Under the pieces are notes generated by a model. It saw only the letters and a program-made list of their open reading frames with translations. It made no database searches and was not told where the DNA came from. A stretch of 64,000 nucleotides of DNA. Source: Legionella sp. PC997 (GTDB lineage: Bacteria > Pseudomonadota > Gammaproteobacteria > Legionellales > Legionellaceae). The position numbers were made by a program, and so were the translations under genes. Of this stretch, positions 9,452 to 18,595 are shown one piece after another (the first letter of the stretch is position 1; every line of letters starts with the position of its first letter). The DNA is taken from assembly GCF_014109825.1 (NCBI RefSeq), contig NZ_CP059576.1, positions 3,455,501 to 3,519,500 on the forward strand. Direction: 5' to 3'.

Positions 9452-9904
9452 ATGAACAAGATCATTCGTAAAGTTTTAATTTCTATCTCAGCAGGTACAA
9501 TATTATTACTTGGTTTATCCACTTCAGGGTTTGCTCAGTGCAAAGGTAATGCCGAATCATTTGAATCGGGCACGGCGAAACATGAGAAATGGCAATCAAT
9601 AGGCAATAGTTACAGCAAATCCACCCGACAAGCTGTCTTGTTTAAAGAAATGAAAGGAGGAATTGCCAAACTTCCTGCAGGCCACAACCATCCACCACAT
9701 TTTTACAAACATAAATTGCTTGTTGTCATTATGGAAGGAACCCTTCACCTTCATATTAATGGTAAAACAACAACCTATAGCAAAGGAGAATATTTCATTC
9801 TACCTGCTTACACTTGCGTTAGCAGTCATTCTAAAAATGGCGCAACAATAGTTATGGTTGGAGCAAAACCCGGAGATAGTTATCCAGTTAATTCAAAAAA
9901 CTAG
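9452..9904 (+). CDS. Secreted single-domain cupin protein
   Basis: 150 aa from the ATG at 9452, which has AAGGAAG just upstream; an upstream in-frame ATG at 9425 has none. It opens with a signal peptide (NKIIRKVLISISAG... ending SGFAQC), so it is periplasmic or exported. The cupin core is visible: AGHNHPPHFYKHK, with the metal-ligand histidines, then MEGTLHLHINGK and YSKGEYFILPAYTCVSSH. Small cupins may be enzymes or ligand binders; substrate unknown. Confidence 0.75.
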   Translation: MNKIIRKVLISISAGTILLLGLSTSGFAQCKGNAESFESGTAKHEKWQSIGNSYSKSTRQAVLFKEMKGGIAKLPAGHNHPPHFYKHKLLVVIMEGTLHLHINGKTTTYSKGEYFILPAYTCVSSHSKNGATIVMVGAKPGDSYPVNSKN

Positions 9905-9967
9905 CCTCGTGATTTGAGTCATTTGCCCTGATATATCAGCAATGGGGGCAGACGCGATTAATTGAGA

Positions 9968-10041
9968 TTCCCCCTTGATCAGGGGGAACAATTCAGCAAT
10001 CGTAGGTTGGTCCTGAACCTACCTAAGATTGCTAAGCTGAA
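9968..10041. other. Tandem inverted repeats (structured intergenic element)
   Basis: Two adjacent dyads. First, TTCCCCC (9968-9974) pairs with GGGGGAA (9982-9988) around a 7-base loop. Second, a long imperfect hairpin: GTAGGTT (10002-10008) pairs with AACCTAC (10016-10022), extended by GCAATC (9996-10001) with GATTGC (10027-10032) and TTCA with TGAA at the ends. It could be a terminator for the cupin gene, a small RNA or a palindromic repeat element. Confidence 0.55.
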
Positions 10042-10130
10042 AATTGAATTTAATTCCTTATCTAAATGTCTTGGTGATATAATCATCAATATGGCTAAGT
10101 TATATAAATTTATAGATTGGAATAAGTCTT

Positions 10131-11615
10131 ATGTTTTTAATTAGTTATAAAAATTTAAAAAATATCAAGATAAGAGAAAATTTTGAGTCAGATACCACCC
10201 TTGATAAGGAACTAATAGAAGAATTACTTAAAATAAGATCTACAAATTTAGAACGATTTAATATGTTGGTCAAATCAAAAAGGACAGCTGTATTCAGTGA
10301 TATAAACGATTTAAAAAAAGATGCAGAATATTTTGCAATTTTTAAGTCTTATGAGGCTAATTTAATAAATACCACCTATCTAAACCAACAATTTTGTCTT
10401 AATCTTGCAAAAGCCTGGCCTACTGTTAAAGACATATTCACGCAACTCGAAATAAGAAAAATTGCATTATCATGCATGAGCCAAGACCCTCTCCAACGTG
10501 AAATAATTATCAAATTAGTTAGTAGTGATCGACGATTTAAATCACTAGAACATTTTAATTATGAAGTTGCATTTAGGTTAAATGCAGTCAAACTCATGAA
10601 CAATCAGAAATTTCATTCGCTTGATGGTAATTATCAATATCCTACAGCTGAAGCTAATTATCTACAACTCAATAAAAACTATTGGATCCAAGCAAATAAC
10701 AAATTAGGACTTTTTAAAGTAAAAGAAGAAGTATTACCCTCTGAAGCAATAGATTCCATTTTTGATGATACAACAAAAATAGTTCTTGAATGCCATAGCA
10801 TGATGATGTGTATCCAGTATAAAGCATTATTAGATACTATCGGCGCAAAAAATTTTAATCTCCTTTTTAAAAGCCACCCGCTTATAATCGCGGATGGTCT
10901 TTTAATTGGGGATCATAAACAGGAGATGTTAGAAATCTTTCCTCACTCTCCTGTCTTAAAAAAAGAAGATTATATCCCTGGCGATTGGTTGTATCTTTCC
11001 AATTTTCAAGAATACAGTCATGCAAGCCTGTATGATTATTCGAAAGATGGTAATGGCCTCCACACAATGTTTATGGGAAATGAGAAATATCGGGGTTTTG
11101 GCTCTCCGTTAATGACAGAAAAGGAAGCTGAGTTTCATTTTTTGGAAATTTATAACGAGGATTTTTGTGCATTTCCTATTGAATTAACACCTGAAAATAT
11201 CGATATGAGGACCATGGGGCTGGAATCTTGCGAAGAAGAACTTCAAATAGGTAAAAAAGTAATAATATATGGACATATAAATTGTCCTCTACAAGAATGG
11301 CAACATGTTGAGTGTATTTATAACGGAAATGGAAGATTCGAGTGTAGTAAATTAGAAATGAAAAGCGCAACGGAAGAAGAGATTATATTAGCTTTATTAA
11401 AAAAATATAATTCATTACTTCCTAAAAAGAAAACCGAGGAGGATTTAAAAGATCTAAACATGTTTAGGGGAGCGCACTATGTTAAAAGCATTAACTTTGC
11501 CGGCGAACGATTCAACTTCCTCTTTGAACCCGCTCTAAGCTTTAAATTTTTCGATAAAAATAAATCTTTCGAGACCGGTCTGAGCCAGAATATGAGTGAT
11601 CTTTCTTTTAATTAG
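10131..11615 (+). CDS. Tgl-like protein-glutamine gamma-glutamyltransferase (transglutaminase)
   Basis: 494 aa. Residues about 180-335 line up, as I recall it, with Bacillus spore transglutaminase Tgl: NYWIQANNKLGLFKV and LPSEAIDSI, then VLECHSMMMCIQYKALLDTI, then IPGDWLYLSN and FMGNEKYRGFG. Cys221 and the preceding Glu220 match the Tgl catalytic Cys116/Glu115. The second Glu of Tgl (Glu187, in its ENVI segment) has no obvious counterpart. Tgl forms epsilon-(gamma-glutamyl)lysine crosslinks. The 180-residue N-terminus and 160-residue C-terminus are extra and unrecognised. With no spore coat in Legionella, a host-directed crosslinking or deamidating effector is the natural inference. The ribosome site is weak. 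Confidence 0.75.
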   Translation: MFLISYKNLKNIKIRENFESDTTLDKELIEELLKIRSTNLERFNMLVKSKRTAVFSDINDLKKDAEYFAIFKSYEANLINTTYLNQQFCLNLAKAWPTVKDIFTQLEIRKIALSCMSQDPLQREIIIKLVSSDRRFKSLEHFNYEVAFRLNAVKLMNNQKFHSLDGNYQYPTAEANYLQLNKNYWIQANNKLGLFKVKEEVLPSEAIDSIFDDTTKIVLECHSMMMCIQYKALLDTIGAKNFNLLFKSHPLIIADGLLIGDHKQEMLEIFPHSPVLKKEDYIPGDWLYLSNFQEYSHASLYDYSKDGNGLHTMFMGNEKYRGFGSPLMTEKEAEFHFLEIYNEDFCAFPIELTPENIDMRTMGLESCEEELQIGKKVIIYGHINCPLQEWQHVECIYNGNGRFECSKLEMKSATEEEIILALLKKYNSLLPKKKTEEDLKDLNMFRGAHYVKSINFAGERFNFLFEPALSFKFFDKNKSFETGLSQNMSDLSFN

Positions 11616-11658
11616 AATCTGTGTCCCCTTTTATTTTACCTAGCGCCCCGCACTTTGG

Positions 11659-14600
11659 CTATGCAGCCTGAGGCGGTTGTAAGCTGCATTCAAATTGCTC
11701 TATTCGCTTGATACATTCTTGTTTTGCATTATTGCATAGGGGATTAAAATTAGGTCCTGACTTCTCATTAAAAAAAAGTGGCGTTTTACTGTTTTGTGCT
11801 GAGTTACACATACCAATGACTCGATTAAATATATTCTCAATTGCGAAGGTAATTCCGTCTTTGTCAAACTCACAATGTTGGAGATCAGAAATAAAATCCG
11901 ATAACTCAAATTGTAACCCATCGATTACATCGATATAAGTATAAGAAGATAGAAGCAACATATAATCAATCAGTTCATGATCCTTATATATTTTATTGTG
12001 GAGTCTGATATCGATACTTTTTACCTTATCAGCATCTAAAGCGTTTTTATCGATGACGAAATGCACTACATTATTTTCTATTCTACGATATACAATCCAC
12101 TCATTATCCTTATTTATTAGCGCAACAGTATTTTTATCGAGCTCAGCCTCAGTAGGCGGTTTATCGAGTATTACGAGTTTTGTATATCCATTATGATACA
12201 TAACTAATGATTCTATAATTTGGTGAATGCACTGGATTAATGGTTGGGCTTGGTAATAATTTTTCCAATAACCATTTAAGTCATTGGATTGAGTATCCAA
12301 TTGTGTAAAAACATTCTCGTGACTCAGTAGGGCTTGTACGTATTTATCATATCTAAATGAATTTTGATCCGCATATTCCATCGCATAACATACAGGAAGT
12401 AAGCCATTAGAGGTACGTTGGTTTACATTTATTTGCGGGTGTTTTATTAATAATTTTAAAATATCATAGTGCCCTTCCCTAATTGCAATTTCCAACGGAT
12501 TTCCTTGATTCACATCAATTGCTTTATGCTTTAGTAATGCCTCAACAGCGTCAAAATTGCCACATTGGACTGCAGTACATAAGGGACTCTTTGAAGTACT
12601 ATCGGCCAAATTCATGTCAATTTTTGAGTGATCTAATAGAAGTTCCAGGGTTTTTATTGACTCGGGTGTCTTTAAGCGAACAATTTGATTTAATAAAATT
12701 GGCTTAGATAATCCGCGTTGGTAATTTACATCGATATCTGGGTGCTGAAGTAATTCGCGCACGATATTTAAATGTCCATTTTGGGCTGCAAGGTTAATGG
12801 CTTTATCGCGTTGCGGGCCTTCAAGATTCACATCGATAAATGAAATGATACTACCCGCGTGAACTAATGCAGAGAGTAGACGCCGTTGTATATCTGGGTT
12901 TTCAAAAACTGAGTTAATTTCGGTGTGGCCTTCTTGTGTGAGGGCAAAGAGTATTCGAGATTGAAAATTGGGTTTCACTATTTCAATATCGAGTTCTTCC
13001 AAGTTTAAAATAGAAATAAAATCATTTGGAATAATCCCTGAATGTAGGGTTCCATTATGATTACATACTAAATAGGTGCCCTCTTGGGATAAATAGATAT
13101 GACCAGGAAGTGCTTTTTCAGGATCATTTTCTAAACTCGAAAGCAATCCAAAGTTATAGGGACGCAATCCGGACAAATCAAAAGTACTCGTATCCACAGT
13201 TCCTGTACGTACTTCACCATGAATATTAAAAACCTTGTATTCGCCGGTATGGGAAAGATAAATAGTATTAGCGTGATAAGTAGGTGCAATAATTTGCTCA
13301 AAAGGCATCCAACGCCATAAGGTTTCGTCATTCATAGGGGTAACCTGTTTGCCTGTCGCCAATAAGGCTTTTGTCAGCGCAATATCCCCTCTTTCTGCAG
13401 CTAAATGCAATGCCCCGAATGACATGTGAGTTGAATTGAGTCCTATATCTGGGGAAGCTAACAATATATCAATTGTTTTACTGTCGCTTTTTTTATATAA
13501 GGCATACGGTAAAATACTGCTTTTTTTAATAGAAGGCTCTCTAAGCAATCGATGTATGACGTCATATTTATTATTGATCACTGCACCGCTCAAGGGATTA
13601 AGAGCATCTAAATAAATATTTGGAATACCAAACTTCTTTAACACTGCTTCTACAATTTCAACGTTACTGTTAGCTGAAGCAAAAAATAGGGCTGATTCTA
13701 GTTCATACATCGTAGCAGCTTTATTCAGCGGATATTTTAATAGCTCGTTTACCACCTCCACATGGCTGAACATTATTGCTAACATTAATGCGGAAAGATG
13801 ACTGTCATTTATTCCATTTAAATCAATATCGTTTCTTTGGGCTAATTGTGAGACTTTATCGCTAAACCCATACATTGCAGCGACATGTAACAAAGTAGTT
13901 CCATATACATCTGTTCGATTAATATCGGATGTATTCTGCAGCATTTTTTCAAATGCTTGGTTGGTAATCTTAGTCAGATCCTGCGAAAGAGATTGAGCTC
14001 TTTCCATTTTTTTATCAGTATAAACACCAATAGAAATATTAACGATATCGTCTGTTAAGCGTCTTTTTTTAAATGCATAGATAATTTCTGCTGTAATCTC
14101 ATCTATTGATTCACGTTCTAAAATATCATCATGATTAGTTAATACCCATTTATTGTTTTCTTTATCAAAAATAACGTGGATGTCATGATTTGCAGAGGAA
14201 ATGACGCAACCGGGTGATACATCACCATACTGTTTTATGGTTTCAAAAAAAGTTTTCAATCCATCACAATTATCATTGGATGCGGTAAATAGAAAACGAT
14301 CGGGCTTGGGTAATGGAGAAATTGTTTTATCCACAGAATCCTTATCATACATTACTTCTTCAATTTTAAGTGTTTCAAGTTGATTGAACAATTGGCCATG
14401 ATTAAGGTCTAAAAATTTCTGGGTTTCACTCGGGTTGAAGTGAGCCCAGATCTGAAAGAAAAAAGCATCTACGGTTAATAATATTTGTTCATTCTGGGAT
14501 AAAGGGGCAATCGTTCTGTGTTCTCGCAAATCTTTATCGTGTTGCTTCGCGCTCAGTAATAAATCTTCTAATTGGTTTGGTTTAAGCCCGCGCAGGTAGG

Positions 14601-14730
14601 CCATCCTTGCTTTAAATTGATCAGATTGTCCTGCCCAATGCGCTCTTTGGGCCATAAGTGCTAATCCTTTACATACGCCTCCTTCACTAGTGGGATAGTG
14701 AAGTTCCTTCATTAGATCGATTATATTCAT
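11659..14730 (-). CDS. Large ankyrin-repeat protein with papain-like N-terminal domain, effector candidate
   Basis: 1023 aa from the ATG at 14730, which has GGGAG six bases upstream; an upstream ATG (14778) adds 16 residues without a ribosome site. N-terminal EGGVCKGLALMAQ puts a Cys at residue 20. A segment about residues 175-202 (CVISSANHDIHVIFD, then KWVLTNHDD) supplies a His at about 185 and Asn/Asp at about 199-202, the C-H-N/D order of papain/C58-type proteases. From about 260 to 810 there are many ankyrin repeats (TTLLHVAAMYGFSDKV, AINLAAQNGHLNIVRELL, SPLCTAVQCGNFDAVEALL). No signal peptide. The protease role is inference; the repeats are certain. Confidence 0.85.
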   Translation of the reverse strand: MNIIDLMKELHYPTSEGGVCKGLALMAQRAHWAGQSDQFKARMAYLRGLKPNQLEDLLLSAKQHDKDLREHRTIAPLSQNEQILLTVDAFFFQIWAHFNPSETQKFLDLNHGQLFNQLETLKIEEVMYDKDSVDKTISPLPKPDRFLFTASNDNCDGLKTFFETIKQYGDVSPGCVISSANHDIHVIFDKENNKWVLTNHDDILERESIDEITAEIIYAFKKRRLTDDIVNISIGVYTDKKMERAQSLSQDLTKITNQAFEKMLQNTSDINRTDVYGTTLLHVAAMYGFSDKVSQLAQRNDIDLNGINDSHLSALMLAIMFSHVEVVNELLKYPLNKAATMYELESALFFASANSNVEIVEAVLKKFGIPNIYLDALNPLSGAVINNKYDVIHRLLREPSIKKSSILPYALYKKSDSKTIDILLASPDIGLNSTHMSFGALHLAAERGDIALTKALLATGKQVTPMNDETLWRWMPFEQIIAPTYHANTIYLSHTGEYKVFNIHGEVRTGTVDTSTFDLSGLRPYNFGLLSSLENDPEKALPGHIYLSQEGTYLVCNHNGTLHSGIIPNDFISILNLEELDIEIVKPNFQSRILFALTQEGHTEINSVFENPDIQRRLLSALVHAGSIISFIDVNLEGPQRDKAINLAAQNGHLNIVRELLQHPDIDVNYQRGLSKPILLNQIVRLKTPESIKTLELLLDHSKIDMNLADSTSKSPLCTAVQCGNFDAVEALLKHKAIDVNQGNPLEIAIREGHYDILKLLIKHPQINVNQRTSNGLLPVCYAMEYADQNSFRYDKYVQALLSHENVFTQLDTQSNDLNGYWKNYYQAQPLIQCIHQIIESLVMYHNGYTKLVILDKPPTEAELDKNTVALINKDNEWIVYRRIENNVVHFVIDKNALDADKVKSIDIRLHNKIYKDHELIDYMLLLSSYTYIDVIDGLQFELSDFISDLQHCEFDKDGITFAIENIFNRVIGMCNSAQNSKTPLFFNEKSGPNFNPLCNNAKQECIKRIEQFECSLQPPQAA

Positions 14731-15068
14731 TATGCGCTCCCGGTTGATGTGCGATAGGCATGGCCTTCCTGATCTCATTTCTTTAATGACTCAAGAATTC
14801 AACTACATTTCAGACAATGATTTATCGACTTTAAGTTCAACTTTTATTTTAACTTTGGGAACTTAGGGAAAACTTACGCCTTATACGCAATAACTGCCTA
14901 TAAGAAGGAAATACGTAGGTGTAATGCTTTAAAAAATTGCGTACGCGGTATTTAAATGGGGGGATAATCGCTGAATAAATGGATAAATTAGGAAATCGCT
15001 CAATAGTTTACAAAAATTTGGAAAGCCATGTATCCCTCATCCTCTAACATGGCTAACCTAAAATTCTA

Positions 15069-16547
15069 TTAAAAATTTTGGAGCGATGTACTAGCGCCTA
15101 AATCATTTGTATTATCACTCAAAGTGGGCTCTTCAGGCTTTCTGTTTTTCTTCAGAACATTTGCGTTAATGTATTTTATGCAAGCGGACATCTTAGATAA
15201 CTGACCTTGGGAATCATTATCACAAATCCTAAGAATATTGAAAAGATGGTCTTTTTCAAAAGTATCCGGCGGAATTTTTTGCCAAATATTGAGTCTTAAC
15301 CATTTTTGATGGTGAATAATACGATCAAAAGATTCTTGGTTTAATAGATTACTTTGATTTAATAGTTTGAACAAAGGCGCCAGAGATTCGTCACATTGCG
15401 CAATTTTTTCATAATTTTCCTGTCCTTGTTCCTCCCTCAATAGATCAGCTGAATGAAGGCTGGAAACCATGGAGTGAAATGCTTCAAAATGTACTTTTCC
15501 AACAGCAAGATCAAAATTTCTTTGGGCAAGAGGTGCATTTAAAAGGTTGTTTTCTTGAAGGCAATTTAGGAGTTCGATAAACTTTTTGGGAGCATTGCAT
15601 GCAATAAGCAGCTTACGATTATTTTCTATGGAGGATAGTGAGAGGCCGTGTAAAGCGTTCAGAGCTAAAGGAATTTCTTTTGGAGAGTACATAAGGGCAT
15701 TCCCGGCACAAATTTCCTTACCCATCCGTTCATCTAATAAACCTTCGAGTTGGAGGGTATGAACAACTGAAATAGCAACGAGAGGATTGTGACTTGTTTT
15801 TATCAGATCACGAATATCCTGAGCTAACGGTCCTTCTAATAAACCCGCTTGTCGGGCAAAACAAAGAGCCTGTACACTATCTCTAGAAGGTTTTTCTGCG
15901 ATCAAAGTACGATCAGCTTGGTCTATTTTCTTTTGCGAACAATAGAGTAGATGAAGCGCTTTCCCAACTTCTCGCGGCTCATATTCACTGCTTGCAATTG
16001 CATCAAGATCGGATTGAAGGGTTTCTTTTGAATTTTGACTTGAAGCATAAATCGTTGAAATATCATCATAAGAAAGAAACGCTACAAAGGAATCCAGAAG
16101 TTCATTCGGATTTTTATGATTTGCTATTCGTTCAAAATTAGCCTGTGCTCTGTTGCCAGTAAGAAAGACTCCATTATGGGTATATTGGTCATCCAATTTT
16201 TCTTTATACGAAATTCCAATGGTCGATAGGGCATCCCAAAGATCATAGGGATTTTCATGTGCTGCGATCACATTAAAATTGTTTTCATTAAATAAATCAA
16301 AATTCCCTATAATTTGGTTGGATCGATGCAAATCACTTTTAGCAAAAGTGTCCAAAAAAGGGAATACGGAGCGCCAAAAAGATGAAAACCAGCTACTTAA
16401 TAAAAAATTACAAATAATAAAGGCATTCTTTTCATTGGTTGGCTCTGTAAATTTGATTGGGAATATCCATCGTCGCCAACCCGAAAGTTCGTTATAATTT
16501 TTAAAAAAATTCGAAATGATGGTTTTATTAGTTTTAGATATTGCCAA
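15069..16547 (-). CDS. Helical-repeat protein, effector candidate
   Basis: 492 aa built from degenerate repeats of about 33-35 residues with a core like NFERIANHKNPNELLDSFVAFL, recurring as LLNAPLAQRNFDLAVG, REEQGQENYEKIAQ and LLNQESFDRIIHHQ. Such short helical repeats (Asn-Phe/Tyr-Asp/Glu-x-Ile) occur in several Legionella effector-like proteins. A hydrophobic patch near residues 45-70 (ICNFLLSSWFSSFW) might associate with a membrane. The C-terminus is polar and Glu-containing (KPEEPTLSDNTNDLG). No enzymatic domain seen. Confidence 0.65.
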   Translation of the reverse strand: MAISKTNKTIISNFFKNYNELSGWRRWIFPIKFTEPTNEKNAFIICNFLLSSWFSSFWRSVFPFLDTFAKSDLHRSNQIIGNFDLFNENNFNVIAAHENPYDLWDALSTIGISYKEKLDDQYTHNGVFLTGNRAQANFERIANHKNPNELLDSFVAFLSYDDISTIYASSQNSKETLQSDLDAIASSEYEPREVGKALHLLYCSQKKIDQADRTLIAEKPSRDSVQALCFARQAGLLEGPLAQDIRDLIKTSHNPLVAISVVHTLQLEGLLDERMGKEICAGNALMYSPKEIPLALNALHGLSLSSIENNRKLLIACNAPKKFIELLNCLQENNLLNAPLAQRNFDLAVGKVHFEAFHSMVSSLHSADLLREEQGQENYEKIAQCDESLAPLFKLLNQSNLLNQESFDRIIHHQKWLRLNIWQKIPPDTFEKDHLFNILRICDNDSQGQLSKMSACIKYINANVLKKNRKPEEPTLSDNTNDLGASTSLQNF

Positions 16548-16674
16548 TTTATTTACTCATAATGCTCGTTGGTGGTTGATTATACCAAATGATCCTGTGG
16601 TGTAAAGTTTAAATTTTCATCATCTTGACCTATAAATACTCGTTTAATTTGAGTGGCTCAAGACTTTCTATTGC

Positions 16675-17661
16675 TCAAACTAAGGGTTCGATCTGGTCTA
16701 GTAATTCTTCCTGTTCGATAAGGTTCACCAACAGATTTTGCCAATATACAGGCGTGTTAAACCATGGGAAACTTACCGGAAAAGCTGGGTCGTTCCAGCG
16801 TTTTGCAAGCCATCCTGAATAATGCAACATACGCAGCGTACGTAAAGGTTCGATTAAATGACGTTCATGCGGCTTAAAATCATGAAATTCACAATAACCT
16901 TGTAAAATCTTGTCCAATTGTAAATTCATTTGATCCGTTTCACCAGAAAGCAACATCCAAATATCCTGTATCGCCGGTCCCATCAGGCAATCATCTAAAT
17001 CAACGATATGAGGACCTGATTCACTCCATAACACATTTCCCGCATGGCAATCACCGTGTAAGCGTAGTGAAGAAACATTTCCAATGGCTTCAAAAACCTG
17101 TTTAATTTTGTGGATTACCCTTTCTACAGTGTTGCAAAAATTGGTGACTAAATAATCTGGGATAAAATTTTGGTCAATAAGAAAGTTGTAAGGATCATGC
17201 CCATAATTTTGCACATCTAATTGAATGCGGTGTTTGAATGTTTGGCAGGCACCTACCCGGTGTAAGCGACCTAAAAAACGGCCCATCCATTCCAGCTGCT
17301 CACTATTATCTAGCTCAAGTGCGTGACCTCCGCGTCTAGGAAAGAGTGCGAATCGAAATTCATGATGATGGTGCAGGGTTTGATCCTTTATCATAAGGGG
17401 GGCAATAATGGGAATTTCATGTTGTGCTAATTCAAGAGAAAACTGATGTTCTTCTAAAATAGCTGCAGAACTCCAACGATTAGGCCTATAAAACTTAGCA
17501 ATGAGGGGCTCAGCATTTTCTAATCCGATTTGGTAAACTCGGTTTTCATAGCTATTCAGTGCAATCAGGCTGCCTGTGCAAATAAAACCTGTGCTTTCAA
17601 TTGCATCCAAAATGGCATTTGGATCCAGCTGCGCGTATGGTGTTTGATTCTCGTGATCCAA
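16675..17661 (-). CDS. srkA: Stress response kinase A (YihE family)
   Basis: 328 aa from a TTG at 17661, exactly the length of E. coli SrkA and with a matching N-terminus (QLDPNAILDAIE). A TTG at 17715 would add 18 residues with no ribosome site. Family hallmarks: SYENRVYQIGLE, IAKFYRPNRW with the ATP-binding Lys, ILEEHQFSLEL, the catalytic LRLHGDCHAGNVLW, then HIVDLDDCLMGPAIQDIWML carrying the metal-binding Asp, and WLAKRWNDPAFP near the end. SrkA is a cytoplasmic Ser/Thr kinase of APH-like fold that protects against envelope and redox stress. Start choice is the only doubt. Confidence 0.92.
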   Translation of the reverse strand: MDHENQTPYAQLDPNAILDAIESTGFICTGSLIALNSYENRVYQIGLENAEPLIAKFYRPNRWSSAAILEEHQFSLELAQHEIPIIAPLMIKDQTLHHHHEFRFALFPRRGGHALELDNSEQLEWMGRFLGRLHRVGACQTFKHRIQLDVQNYGHDPYNFLIDQNFIPDYLVTNFCNTVERVIHKIKQVFEAIGNVSSLRLHGDCHAGNVLWSESGPHIVDLDDCLMGPAIQDIWMLLSGETDQMNLQLDKILQGYCEFHDFKPHERHLIEPLRTLRMLHYSGWLAKRWNDPAFPVSFPWFNTPVYWQNLLVNLIEQEELLDQIEPLV

Positions 17662-18015
17662 ATGTGAATTCTCTGGTGGTAAACATAGGGATGCATTATA
17701 CACAAAGGCGATCAAGAAAGATAAAGTTCACCCAGTTAGGATTTTGAGCTTGCATTTGGCTATTCATTGTAAATTAATTAAACAAAGTGATTTGACAAAC
17801 AGACTTTCCTTATTAAGCTTTAATAGAAGAATTTAAAAAAGAGTATTGATTACTCAGGAATCTTACTAACTATTTGATATCGAATAAAAGTAATAACAGC
17901 TAGATGGGTAGCGTTACAATGGATTATATCCCTTAGTAATGAGAGTAAATGGAGAGCAGAACTAAAGATACGGTAGCTGCTTAATCTTTAAATTATCAAA
18001 CAAGGATGAAATAAA
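17662..18015. other. Divergent intergenic region
   Basis: About 350 bases between srkA (reverse) and the PRC-barrel gene (forward). AT-rich, must hold both promoters; no ORF or distinctive repeat. The forward gene has a ribosome-like AAGGATGAAA just before its ATG. Confidence 0.4.
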
Positions 18016-18348
18016 ATGGCTAATTCAAATGTTCGTTCTGGAGAGGTTGTAGGTGTTGCAGTTAAAAACAACGCACTGGAAGATTTAGGAGAAGTCGCTG
18101 AAATGGTAATTGATAAGCTTTCTGGAAAAGTTACTTATCTAGTTCTTGATTTTGGAGGCTTCATGAATTTTGGTAATAAATATTTCGCAATTCCATGGAA
18201 TGCTTTTACTTATAATCCTGATGAAGATTGTTTTATTTTAAATATAGATAAAGAACGATTGGAAAATTCCCCAGGTTTTGATAAAGATCATTGGCCTGAT
18301 TTTTCCCCAGAAATGAATAGAACAATTTCAGATTATTATGGTTTGTAA
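18016..18348 (+). CDS. PRC-barrel domain protein
   Basis: 110 aa, cytoplasmic. The PRC-barrel core is clear: GEVVGVAVKNNALEDLGEVA, then VIDKLSGKVTYLVLDFGG, then KYFAIPWNAFTYN and the distal FILNIDKERLENSPGF. Stand-alone PRC-barrel proteins of this type are often stress or stationary-phase induced and may bind RNA or protein; the role here is unknown. Followed by a strong hairpin. Confidence 0.9.
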   Translation: MANSNVRSGEVVGVAVKNNALEDLGEVAEMVIDKLSGKVTYLVLDFGGFMNFGNKYFAIPWNAFTYNPDEDCFILNIDKERLENSPGFDKDHWPDFSPEMNRTISDYYGL

Positions 18349-18355
18349 AATAAAG

Positions 18356-18379
18356 AGGGCTGGGATTTTACCCAGCCCT
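18356..18379 (+). terminator. Terminator-like hairpin after the PRC-barrel gene
   Basis: Perfect 9-bp stem AGGGCTGGG / CCCAGCCCT with loop ATTTTA, 8 bases after the stop. Only a short T-stretch follows on the + strand; a CTTTATTTT follows on the reverse. Confidence 0.6.
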
Positions 18380-18529
18380 TATTGAAGGCCGACTCAAACT
18401 CATGTATCTGCCTTTTTATTACGATACATATGGAAACAGCCAATTCCAGCACAAGTTTTTCACAGTAAACAGACTTAAAAATGAATTCGGTCTGATCAAA
18501 GCCTCAAACTTCGCATATTACGAACATTA

Positions 18530-18546
18530 CTTAATATTCAGTTAAT
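18530..18546 (+). promoter_or_regulatory. PmrA box upstream of the 251-aa gene
   Basis: cTTAATATTcaGTTAAT, a perfect match to the published L. pneumophila PmrA consensus cTTAATatT plus a second TTAAT half-site two bases on. It lies 50 bases before the ATG at 18596, on the correct strand. PmrA directly activates many icm/dot and effector genes in L. pneumophila. Confidence 0.75.
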
Positions 18547-18595
18547 TTCCTCTTTGTAAACTGTTTTTCATACCCGTTTCTTAAAGGCCTCAACC

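Noticed and set aside
11996-12707. Forward frames inside the 1023-aa ankyrin gene
   Set aside because: Antisense shadows of a clear ankyrin coding sequence.
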